Source: Pleodorina starrii (Eukaryota > Chlorophyta > Chlorophyceae > Chlamydomonadales > Volvocaceae). From it: a stretch of DNA of 64,000 bases. Under the pieces are notes generated by a model. The model ran no database searches. It saw only the letters and a program-made list of their open reading frames with translations, and had not been told where the DNA came from. The stretch lies in assembly GCA_030267565.1 (NCBI GenBank), contig BRXU01000004.1:5028501-5092500 (forward strand), written 5' to 3'. This document shows, piece after piece, positions 36,149 to 46,478 of this stretch; position 1 is the stretch's first letter; every line of letters starts with the position of its first letter. The position numbers and the translations under genes were made by a program.

Positions 36149-39100
36149 TCAGCCGAGACCGCCCATCAGCGACTGGATCGTCCTCCGCTTGACGCCCGTG
36201 AGGCGCGGAGGGCCCGCCTGGGCCTGGGGCTGTGGCCGCTGCTGGGAGAGCGGGGGCTGCGGCAGCGGGCAGGCCGCCAGCATCTCCCCGGCTGATGACG
36301 GCCCATCTAGGTGGAGCGACAGCAGCGCCCGGGCGCGAGGCCGGACACCTGCGGGCACGGGGCGCAACGCGGCACCAGAAGTCAGCGGTGCTCGCACTTT
36401 GGCCGTTGGGTGTAGCCCCCGCAAGTCGATTGCCCGGCCGTAGCCTGCCCCTTAGTGCCTGGTGTAGGGTGTCCGGACCTGCTAAGAGCCATGTGTGAAA
36501 GATGCCGACCGTATTCTATCTTCGCGCGGCGGCAGGTGTCGCGCTTCATCGCCCTTTCGTGCCTGGCGAAATGCACGTGCGCCTTGCGCTGCGCGCGCGG
36601 CCACGCCCCGCACACGCGCACCTACCTGCCCCCACGGCGAGGCCGGGCCACTTGATGCCCGCGCGCACCGAGATACCGCTGGCGGTGGCGTTCGTCACAA
36701 CGTCAGAAATGTTGCGCTGCGTGCTGCTGAACGGCGGCGGCGAAGGCACAGCCGGCGCTGAGGCAGCAGCAGCAGCGGGGGCTGGCGCCGGCGGCGCGGC
36801 CGGGGATGCAGCAGCTGCTGTTGGCCCTGCCGACGGCTGCCCTGGCGCCGCTGCTCCCTCAGCTGCTGCAGCCGCCGCTGGCGCCCCAACAGCAGCTGCT
36901 GCGCCCGACCCGCTAGGCTGCTGCTGAGTCTGACCGGCAGCTGTCGCCTGCCCAAGCTCCCCGTCTGCCTTTGCGCCACTCGGAGACGCCGCCGGGGCCT
37001 GCGCTGCCCCCGCCGCGTCACCCGCCACTGGCTGCGCGGCCCCGGGCCCAGGGCTCGTGCCAGGGCTCGCGCTGGTCGAGCCGCCTGGCCGGTCGCCGGG
37101 CGCTGCCCGCTGCACCGGGCTCACCATCCGCTGCGGCGGCTGCAGCAGCCCCTGTCCCTGCCCCTGCTGCTGCTGCCGCGCGGCCGTGCAGGTGCTGACG
37201 AGGTGCTGCAGCTGGCGCAGCAGCAGCGGGTCGTACCGGCCCAAGTTGAGCTGCACCTTGCGGCTGGGCTGGGCGGGCCCCCCGCCTGCGCCCGGGGCCA
37301 CCTCGCTGGTGCTCACGCTGGGCGGGTGGCGGCTGGCCACGAAGGCCACGATGGACTCCAGCTGGGCGGTGGGCAGGCCCTAAGGGGGTGAAGAGAGAAA
37401 AGATACCGCAGCGGAGGGACGGAGGCGACGTCAGCAAAACAGACCCAGGACCCCGCTGAGGAGCGGGCCGTTGGCGGCGGCCGGATCGAGGAATACGGCA
37501 CCGTAGAAGAGCTGGATGGGGGGTGCACGCAACGCGGGACGGGACGGGACGGCACGGGTCAGGCCGACCTGCAGCGCGGCTTCGAGACATGCCGATGGCG
37601 CCGCGATGCGACAATGAGGGTCCCGCCTGGGCGGCTGCCGCACCCAAGGCGCAGACTTCAACCCCACGTCACGTCTCCCGGCCAGCCCCGCCTCCCGCGC
37701 ACCTGGATGGTGGCTGCCAGCGCCTGCTTCTCCTCCAGCGTCAGCGGCTCACACAGCGACGCCGCCAAAGACTTAGCCTCCCGGATGGCCGCGTGAAGCT
37801 CCTGCGACCCCATCCGAGCCAACCAGGATTGGGCGGGAGCAGCCACCACCACCACCACCATCATGCCATTTGTCGGACCATCGGACCATGAGCAGGACAC
37901 GGGTGGGTGGCAGTGTGTGGGCGGCGCAGCACGACTGCGCGTACCGTAGGCGAAGTGTGCCCCCCCGGCCGGTGCCCCACCACGGGCCCATTCCCCAAAC
38001 ATGACGAGGAGCTAGGACGACAATGGCAGCTCGGCCTGGCTCAGCTCAGCGGTCGCTTGATCAGCGCCCACTAGGGCAGCTTCAGCGCCCGCTCGCTTGA
38101 TATGGTATTGAGCGCTCACTCACTCACTCGCTCGGTCAGTCAGTCACTTTGCAGCGCAGCGCGGCTTACCGCCATGAGGTTGAATAGCACTGCGCACTGC
38201 GCGTCCATGGCCTCGCTGATCTGCATGTTGACCAACTCCGCGCGCTTCTTCTTCAAATGTACCTCCTCGCGCAGCGTCACGGAGGCCTCCTCCGCCACCC
38301 GCGGCGCGATCACCTTGTCGTACTTTTCCTCGCTCACCTCCTGCAAAAGGGCGCGAGGGAGGCGCCACGAAAGCGACACGAGCGCCCACACAGCGGCAGC
38401 GCTTGGCTTTGGGAAGGGGGCGGCGCGCGGGGCTGTACCGCGGGCGGAAAGCGCGCGTGCGTGTTATGTGTGTGGACTGTGATGGATGGAACGCCGAGGG
38501 CCGAGGTTGAGGCCTGATCGACCGCGATCCTTGCAGCGGCAGCGCCCTGTTTTGGTACACCTCTCTCGCTAGCTACGGTACCTGCAGCGTCTGGGCCATG
38601 AGGTAGCAGTCGCTGCCGGGGGCGTTGTAGCGTTTGGCGTTGGAGAACACCAGCATCACATCGGCCCACCAGTCCTTCGGGTCGCGGTAGTAACCGCTGT
38701 CCTGGCGCGCCTTTATGGTGGAAAAGTCCATCGGCGTGGAAATGACCTGCGGCGCAGCACGGGGGCGCCGTGCGCGTGTGGGCAAGCAGGGCCGGGGGTC
38801 GGTGAAAGCGGAATCCCCTGAGACACGGAGATCTGTTTTGAAGGGGTGGATTGTGGTGTATTGTAGTGTATTGTGGAGGTGCGTGCCGTAGAGGCAGGGG
38901 GGGCACTTGCTTGCCAAGCCATCAGCCGTCGCACTTGCCCCGAGGAGGCCAGGTTATGCGGTGGGTTAGGGATGGCCCCTACGGTCATGGAGCCCACAAT
39001 AACCTACCCCCTGCCCAGCGCCCACCCTCTCACCTTGGGGTAGTCCGGAAAACGTGCTGTGTCCACCGGGCTGTTGAAAGGGAAAGCCCACTGCAACCAA

Positions 39101-39522
39101 AAGCGGTAAGTTATACTAAAACTCGAAAGGCGCAACGTGGTGGCAGTCTCACCTTGTGCTGGGTAATGGTCTTGAGCGCGCCAGTGCACTGCTTCTGCAC
39201 CACCTCTGCAAGCCTGATTCTGTGGTTGTGCTCCAAGATGCGCCTGTCTTCATCTGTCAGTTCCGCCACAGTGAGCGGCTGATAGCTCTGTTTCCACGAG
39301 ATGAGCTGCCGCGCCTGCACACGAAATCCGTTGTCGGTATGCCACCAACCTAAGCTTTGCGACAGTAATCTCTCAACACACCTCTAAAACTGCGGCCTCG
39401 ATTTGCGCGCTCAGTTCCGCCAATCTCTTCTGAAGCAGCCAGACCTTGTATCGCCCTACACGCTGGGGCCTAGATAATGTCTGGTTTTCCTTAGACTCGG
39501 ACAATTTATCAGGCGACGCCAT
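36149..39522 (-). CDS. BET-family chromatin protein (bromodomain + NET domain; plant GTE-like)
   Basis: Eight exons (39522-39382, 39314-39153, 39090-39034, 38746-38582, 38340-38170, 37801-37703, 37379-36626, 36444-36149) join in phase to about 614 residues. Near the N-terminus there is a probable coiled segment (WLLQKRLAELSAQIEAA). The bromodomain runs from about 85 to 190: a WAFPFNSPVD shelf resembling the WPF motif, KVISTPMDFSTIK, and NAKRYNAPGSDCY, where the Asn after Tyr is the acetyl-lysine-binding position. A single NET domain follows: LTLEEKQALAATIQGLPTAQLESIVAFV and NLGRYDPLLLRQLQHLV. The tail is Gln/Ala/Pro-rich, then NISDVVTNATASGISVRAG. One bromodomain plus NET is the plant GTE layout; animal BET proteins have two. 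It should read acetylated histones in the nucleus. The final exon (RRTIQSLMGGLG at the C-terminus) is supported by splice sites and phase only. Confidence 0.88.
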
Positions 39523-40064
39523 AGCGGAACAGCCCAGTCAGTCAAGAAATGAACCTAGGGTCGGCGCTCAGATTTCTGGCATAATGTGAGGTTGTGTAAC
39601 GGATAACTGCAGCGTGACAGATAAGCTTGACATTCTATTACTGGCCGCTCAGTGACCCAGCGCGTCGTAGATGGTTGGTAAACTGTCCTGCAGAGCAACG
39701 TCGGCACGAGAAGTTGGCAACTTATCATAAGAAAGCTCGCACGCAATCGGACTGTAACATTATTATTGTGATAACTTAGCACTTCTTACGGCATCTCGGT
39801 TATTTCGCCTTGCTAGCTATTAGTAGGACGCGGCTTACTTCCAATCGAGCCGACAGGGACTTCGGGCGCAATTAGAACCTTCTGTAGCTTCCTGTGCAGC
39901 TGCTTACCTTTGCTGATGTGAATGCGCCTCGGGGGTTTTATAAGTATCCCTAATGCCACTGCGATAACACCAAAAGCGCACCGCAGCCTTATTGCGCCCG
40001 CATATGTTATGAATTTTAGCGAGCACCCAGTTTGCAAGGTTCGGCTGTAGGAACCATCTTCGCC
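39523..40064. promoter_or_regulatory. Probable bidirectional promoter, BET gene / unrecognised gene
   Basis: A 542-bp spacer between two divergent start codons. It is markedly AT-richer than the flanking genes and contains no credible frame. A TTTTATAAG string near 39935 could act as a TATA-like element for the plus-strand gene, about 130 bp from its ATG. Confidence 0.5.
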
Positions 40065-43000
40065 ATGGAAGAGGAGCCCCGGGTGCTGCAAACCATTACC
40101 AGCAGTGTTTCTGCTCCGGCGGACTACTATGGGCAGTTTACGTCGTCAGACCTGTCGGGGGTCTCTGGTCGTGCAATTATCCTTTCCTACGCGCCGCCCG
40201 ACATGGTTCGTCAGGTACGCGCATGCATGCATGCACGCCGCACTTGGCAGTTCCTGGGGGCTGCGGTTCAATATGCTCAGCTTCTAAATGTTGCACAATT
40301 GAGGCTTTCGGCAGGGGTGGCAACATACCCCAGTCCCCCACGGACGGGGATGCCGGTCTTTTGAGGAAGTGACAGAAACCCAACCCCGGCAATCCTGCAG
40401 CCACTGACGCAATGACGCGCACCCATCGCCATCTAGCACCCACCGCCCCTGCTTGGGAACTCGTCTACTCACGCTCAACTCCCGCCCGAACAAGACACAT
40501 CGCAGCCCGTCCTTTTCTGGTCTCCAGGGCGAGACTCAACGACCAGGGACAACCAGTCTCACTAACCCAGAGCGGTTCGCCGCATCTTTGCAGCACGACC
40601 CACATACGACCCAAACCGCCCTGCGTCTCCTCCAAACCCCACTCACGCCAAGCTGGCTCCTGTGAAGAGTCAAACCCCCCTAAAAAAACTCTAAAACCCT
40701 GTGAAACCCGACCCGGCCCCTCCCCTTCCCCTCAGGCTAAGCTAGAAGCCATGGGGATGAGGGTGCGGCGCAAGATGCTGGAGTGCAAGGCATCGCTGCC
40801 TGATCCGTACGCCCTGACCGACATGAGCGTCGTCGAGGCAGCCGCCGAGGCAGCCGCCGCCGCGGCGGTCGTGCGCGTCAGCGCCCGCGGCAACGCCGAC
40901 GTCGTCGGCAGCCTCGACCTCGTCAAGGCCCTGGTGGTGCCGCCCGAAATCACAGAGAGCGGCGAAGAGGTTCAAGGCAGCAGCGAGTTTATTCTCGACG
41001 GCGCGCGGCTCGAATACCAGCGGCCCGGCCGCGCCGCGGCCTGCGCCGCACAGGGCGCTCGTCCCATGTCGTACTACTTGTACGATCCCGCCAGCGGCAG
41101 GCGCACGAGCTTCACGGTGGGCGGCCAGAAGAAGAAGCCGCAGCGGAGCGTGGCGGAGGCCGCTGCCGCCGCCGGGGCGGGGGGCAGCCCCCGGAACGGC
41201 GGCGCTGCCGCCAGCGGTGGCGGAGGGCTGCAAAGGGAGCCCAGCGGCGGCAGCGGGGAGGGCGCGGGCAGGGGCGGGGCGGGGGCGGATCGGCCTGAGG
41301 TGAAGGCGCAGCTAAGAGAGGGCATGATGGCGTATGTGCCCTCAAAGTTCGAGCGGCCCAAGAACGTGGAGAGAACGGCGTTCGTGCCACAGGGGCAGGT
41401 GGGCTGAGGGTGTGAAGGATGGGAGCCTGAAAGCCGGAGGGAGAGGATACACAGCCGGAGGGGAGTAAGGAGGAGGGACCGCCGGAGCGTGAATATGGAA
41501 GGGGAGGAACGCAGCCGAGGGTTTGGGGGCGTGATGGGGGCTAGGGTGGTTGGGAGGCGCACCGACAGCGGGGCGGATGGGCCGATAATAGCCACTCGGG
41601 CTTGCTGGCAGGCAACCGGCGCGAAGCGCCCTCGCATCTGCGTGCCCCTGATTGACTGACTGACTGACTGACTGACTGACTGGCTGCCCTTGGAAGACAT
41701 GAGCCGGAGGAGGGCAGGTGAGGCGCACGGGTGCCGTACGCACTTTTGTCACGCGGTGGGCATTCGGGTATCCGGCAAGGGGCCTGGACGAAGGACGATC
41801 CGTCGTGCCACCACCACCACCACCACCACCACCACCACCACCATCATCGACGGTCTGCCAATCGTAATGGCCCACCCACATCTCCAAACCAATCACACAG
41901 GCCATGGCGGAGGCGCGTCACAAGTACGAGTCCGTGAAGCAGCGGCGGATCGCCTCAGCGCCGCAGCGGCGCGCCGCCGCCGCCGCCGCCGCCGCCGCGG
42001 CGGCGGCAGCCGCAGCCGCGGGGAGGGGTGTCGAGGCCGATGACGGAGGCACCGGCCGTGACGGCGCGACGCTAGCGGCAGCAGCAGCAGCGGCGGCGGG
42101 CGGCAAGTCCTTGGGGGGGCGCTCGTTTCGCGATACGAAGTATGGAGACGTGCCGGTGGTGCCTGTGGAGGTGAGGAGACGGGGGGGTCACCAGGGGCAG
42201 TGGGCCCAGTCCTCGGGTGGGTGTGAGCCCGTGTTCGTGTACCCGTGCGTGTGTGCGTGTGTGTGTATGTGTGTGTCCGCGTCAGTGTGGGCAAGTGTGA
42301 CACGTGCGCCACTGGTGTGGGAGCAGGGCTGACAAGTGGCAGGAGCACGGACTCGCTCCCCGCCGACGCGCGACCCGCTGTCTGCTGGCTTGACAAATTG
42401 ACGCATGGACATATTCGCCCTGGAAGGGAAGTCGCCTCCTCCGTGGGTCGCCGCCGACCGACCACGTTGCCACGTGGCATGTCGCATCACCACTCGCGTC
42501 GCAGCAGATTGCTATCGACCCGCGTCGGACTGTTGTTGTTCCGCTGTTGTTGGCGCATCGCGTTGATAAACGCGCAACGGTAGCGCTGCCGATCGCCGCC
42601 CTGCGCCTGGCCGCGCAGGAGACGGACCTTTTGGCCACGTATCGTGAGAAGTCACTCCCGCCGCCAGCGGAGCAGCAGCAGGACTCGCCGACCAACACGC
42701 ACGGCGCCATGGACGGGCGGGGCGCAGCGGCGGCGGCGCCGACACCGGCTTCGGCTTCAGCTTCGGCGCGGCCAGGCAAGGGCGCCGGCAGCGGCGGCGC
42801 CAGCCGGCCGATAGCTGCGGCGGGCGCCGGCGCGGCCACTCGGGGAGTCGCCACGGGCGCGCTGTCCGTACCTAGCAGCCGCAAGAGCACCGGCGGCGCG
42901 GCGGCAGCGGGCTCAACGGCTGTCGCTGCAGCAGGCGGGTCTGGGCACGGCGACGCGGCGGCAAGGGCGCGGACGCGTCCGGCGTCGGCCACGCCGGGGA

Positions 43001-43962
43001 GTGCGCCGGCGCCGGCGGCGCCCAGGGTGGCCTGGGCCCCCCGAGGTCCGGCCGCCACCCCGGCGAAAACCCCAATACCGCCGGCGACGGCGGCGGAGGC
43101 GGCTGCGCTGGCCTCGGGGTCGACCCACCGGCCCTGGTCCTCCCGCCCCAACTCCTCAAAGCTCATTCAGTCCAGTGTGTGGGACGCTCCCCTAACGCCC
43201 TCCCCCGCCAGAAGCCCCAGCATCAACTCCCGCCCGCCCTCGCAGCGCCGCATGTCTGGCGCCGGCGCCACCGACCCCGCCGCCGCCGCCGCCGCCGTAG
43301 GGGCGCAGTCGCTCGGGTTTCAGCCGGTGGACCCAGAAACCCGCCGCCAGCGCCAGACCCGGCCCGGCTCGGCGATCAGTACGGCTAAAACCAACCGCAT
43401 GCGCGTGCCCACTCGCAGCGTGAGTGGGGCGCAGTACGGTACCGCCGCCGCCGCGGCAGCAGTGACGTCAGCCTGGACGACGTCCACCTCCGCCACCGCG
43501 CCGGCGGCCTGCGACCGGAGTCAGCTCCAGGAGCGTATCCTGGGCGGCCTGGCACGACAGCACACGTTTGGTGAGGATGACGTGGAGGCAGGGCAGGCAG
43601 CAGCAGCAGCAGCCGACGCGGCGGCGGGCGGTGTGGTGATGCCGCCGCGGCGGCCGGTCCGACCGCGTGCCACGTGGGACGCGGTGCCGGTCGGCGGCGG
43701 CGGCGGCCTGCTGGCGGCGTACGGCGACGCCGCCGCCGCGGCGCACCCACAGCAGTCTGGCCATGGCGGCCGGCCGCAGTCGGCGCCCAACCGCCGTCTG
43801 CGACCGCCGTCACCGGGCCATTGGGCGGGGCGGCCGGACCCGGAGACGCTGCCGTGGCGCGCGGCGGCGTTGCAGCACACCACGACGGGTATCTTGTACG
43901 ACCCGCAGCTGACGCCGTCGCCGCTGGATTCGTACATGAACCAGCTGCAGGGGCTGGACTAG
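40065..43962 (+). CDS. Unrecognised protein with conserved-looking N-terminus and Ala-rich body
   Basis: Four exons (40065-40214, 40736-41398, 41901-42170, 42508-43962) with phase-0 junctions give about 845 residues. The N-terminal third looks like genuine globular or helical sequence (SAPADYYGQFTSSDLSG, AIILSYAPPDMVRQ, KLEAMGMRVRRKMLECKASLPDP). Later parts mix short structured islands (MMAYVPSKFERPKNVERTAF, ARHKYESVKQRRIAS, RSFRDTKYGDVPVVPVE) with long Ala, Gly and Ser tracts. The motif LTPSP occurs twice (WDAPLTPSPARS and YDPQLTPSPLDSY near the C-terminus), and RPxSA-type strings recur. There is no signal peptide, membrane span or catalytic motif. I cannot assign a family; basic residues next to poly-Ala are compatible with a cytoskeletal or flagellar protein, but that is a guess. 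The 1.45-kb last exon might contain an unrecognised intron. Confidence 0.7.
41653..41682. repeat. (GACT)n microsatellite
   Basis: About seven tandem GACT units in an intron of the unrecognised gene. A (CCA)n run at about 41812-41842 follows in the same intron. Confidence 0.9.
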
Positions 43963-44121
43963 CCGGGTGGGCCGGGGAGCGCGGGGGTGCGCAGCGAGGC
44001 GAGGGAAAGGGGGTCAGGAGGGGCGACCCACCGGAGTGGGCGGGAAGGAGGGCAGGGCTGAGTGGGGCGGCGCGCTCGTGGGCTGCTGAGGGGCTGAGGG
44101 GCAGACAGGCGGACAGGTGGA

Positions 44122-44126
44122 TGTAA
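44122..44126 (+). terminator. Candidate poly(A) signal TGTAA of the unrecognised gene
   Basis: TGTAA lies about 160 nt after the stop codon on the coding strand, a normal distance for a chlorophyte 3' UTR. Confidence 0.6.
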
Positions 44127-44220
44127 AGCAGCGGAAGAGGTCGGAAGGGTTTCAGGGGTCGCTGCTTGGTTGCAGTGTTTTCGGGCACCGAAAGGCGATC
44201 TGTCCCCCCTATGTATACGA

Positions 44221-44240
44221 GTGTGTGTGTGTGTGTGTGT
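44221..44240. repeat. (GT)10 microsatellite
   Basis: Ten uninterrupted GT units downstream of the candidate poly(A) signal. Confidence 0.95.
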
Positions 44241-45191
44241 CTTGTGCGTGTGTTGACACACAGCCTATCCGCCAGGAGAGGCATGATGAAAACTGCACCC
44301 GTGGGGGGACCCCGCTTCACTTTGTAGGGGCTGCCCCAGGGGCGCGTCGGGACGGGGCAGTGCCCCTCTGTCGCGCGTCCCTCGAACCGGAAGAGGGGTA
44401 GGGCGCCCCCTTGGGATGGTTTTGCCGTAAGGGCTCCACCTGTACCTGTAGCACATTAGGTTTTAGGATGAATTGGAGCGCATGTGACGTATCCGTAGGG
44501 AGGCACCGTAGGTGCTTGCTCGGTAAACGTTCGGCGGCCTGGGCTGGGATGTGAGTTACGCCTCAGCGGTCGTTTAGCGGTGTGTGTTTAGCGGTATATT
44601 CAGCGCTGTGTGCAGGATGGGGCGCGGCGCGTGTGTCAGGCGCAGGTGTGTTTCATCTGGACTTTGGTCGTCCTTGCCTGGCGATTTCAGGGCCACCGTT
44701 CTGTTCTCTTCCCTTCTGTTTTTGCTGTTACGAGGTGCTGGCGCGCGAGAGGGTCCAGCAGCCCAGGCGTCAGAGCGGGAGCAGGAGTGCTCTCTCATGC
44801 ACATCAGATTTTGTTTTTGGCTGGCGCACGCCACGATTGCATTAATATAACGATAGGAGGTGCACGATGTGCGCGGTGTGAGGGGTTTGGGGCTTGTGCA
44901 TCACGGTGCATCACGGTGCATTACAGCACTCCGGGTATCTATGGCAGGCGCGTCTGCACCCCGTGTTTGGAGGAATGGTGCGTGTGTGTGTGGTGCTAAC
45001 CGTCGCTTTGCGTGGCAGCGATGAGGCACTCGCGTGGCTTATGTCGCGGTCCCATGCATCAGGTTGCATTGCACGTGTTGCACGTGTTGCACCAAGCCGG
45101 GTTGTTGATCCTGGTTGTCGGGTTGTAGATCCAGGGTTAATCCAGTTGTTGTTGGCGAATGAAAATAATGCACCAAGACAGCTAGGTTTTT

Positions 45192-45232
45192 GGGCGGGGC
45201 CCCAGCGCGAAGCGCCCAGGGGGGCCCCGCCC
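45192..45232. repeat. 12-bp perfect GC inverted repeat
   Basis: The arms GGGCGGGGCCCC (45192-45203) and GGGGCCCCGCCC (45221-45232) are exactly complementary around a 17-nt loop. It could be a transcript hairpin or part of a small palindromic element. Confidence 0.9.
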
Positions 45233-45314
45233 TGTAGGATTGCCCATGTCCGTGCGTGCGTGTGTGGGACGTGGGATCTGGGTTCTGGGTTCTGGGAAGT
45301 AATTGGACAAGTGT

Positions 45315-45338
45315 AGACTTTCGGCCAACGGAAAGTCT
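45315..45338. repeat. 8-bp perfect hairpin
   Basis: AGACTTTC (45315-45322) pairs exactly with GAAAGTCT (45331-45338) around GGCCAACG-type loop sequence. It marks the start of the AT-richer segment. Confidence 0.85.
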
Positions 45339-46102
45339 GCATAAGTAAAAGATTACATTCTTTATTGCACGGTAAATTTATTATTGGAACCCAACATCGC
45401 ATGAGTACAAACCAGTTTGGCAGTCTCCATGGACCGAGGCCGAGGTCAAACCAACACCTCTCGGCCTATAATTAATTCCAGAAGATTCATCGTTCCTTAA
45501 AGTGGAATTCTGACATGACGGCGTGAAATGAAACTTCGTTTCGGAAACAAACTATGTTTGCTTTGCGAACATTCTTCCCGCGACCACACCACAGCTCTGC
45601 TAGCCGGTCCGATCGTCTTGACGCATATTACTATTACAAAGGTTGCAAGGAGCAAATCATGAGGGGCAAACTGCTGGTTGTTGGACGCCAAGCCGCCAAT
45701 GCACGCACGATTCATCTGCGGGCCGCCCAACAAGTCCAGTCGGCAACCTTGGGGACTTCTTCATTCCCTGTCCTAATGTTAAAGTTGTCAAGCCTCCTCT
45801 ACGACGAATACCTCGGTAGCGAAGCCTGTGCATTCTCGTCGGCAACTGCACGTCATCATCGCGACCCTCTCAAACAGTTCCGCTGTACTTCTATTGGCAA
45901 GTCAGCCTGCGTGATGTGTAAATGATACACTGTCAAGTAACTTCAGCCAATGCGCTGGCCGGAAGAGTTGCACAGTGCCGAGACGGCGCGCGATGCTAAA
46001 CAGGGGGCGGATTGCTGAAAGCTCTGGCTGTCTATCAGCAGGAATGTTGACACTCTCACACTTCACGCCCTCGCCGCCCTAGGATTCGGTGATTACAAGA
46101 GG

Positions 46103-46184
46103 GACCGGTTGTCACACCGGTCGCTAGCCGTACAGGCTAGACAGACTGTTCATCCTACCCCAGGGGCACCCGCAAAGGGGTGCC
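46103..46184 (-). repeat. Three consecutive perfect hairpins in the LINE 3' UTR
   Basis: Stems: GACCGGT/ACCGGTC (46103-46109 with 46116-46122, 6-nt loop), CTAGCC/GGCTAG (46124-46129 with 46135-46140, 5-nt loop) and GGCACCC/GGGTGCC (46165-46171 with 46178-46184, 6-nt loop). The first two are separated by one base. LINE reverse transcriptases of several clades recognise a 3'-terminal stem-loop, so these may be the template-recognition structure. Confidence 0.8.
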
Positions 46185-46478
46185 AAAAGTAAAGCCACCA
46201 AGGCCCACCCGCACCAAGCCCACCGCGCCATCAGGCCCACCAATCCCTAGCCTACACAAGCAGCAAGAGCGCCGCAAGGTCCACCATCGTCAAAATCTCC
46301 CAGCAGAAAAGACGCCACCAGGCTGGGCAGATCCGCACCCACACAATAGTCAAGAGTGGTCACAGTAGGTTCGTGCAGAGGCGAGCACGACCAAGTGAAG
46401 TGCACACGCGGTCCGCAGTCAGCAGAGCGAGTGTCGGGCAGAACCAGAAATGCTCGTGGGGCCCTCCCGTCGAGACCG

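Larger units (their letters stand above)
43963..46099. other. Intergenic region with inverted repeats; no gene called
   Basis: The left part is the 3' UTR of the plus-strand gene. The segment from about 44250 to 45340 holds several GC-rich inverted repeats typical of small non-autonomous element remnants, though no complete element with target duplication is visible. From about 45300 to 46080 the sequence is clearly AT-richer. A 123-codon frame at 45554-45925 has no recognisable domain and is not called. Confidence 0.4.

Noticed and set aside
35502..36443. A 313-codon plus-strand frame opposite the BET C-terminal exon
   Set aside because: No domain; its right part is the antisense shadow of the last BET exon.
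45554..45925. A 123-codon frame in the AT-rich segment
   Set aside because: No recognisable motif, no splice partners, and no nearby poly(A) signal. It may be chance or an old fragment.
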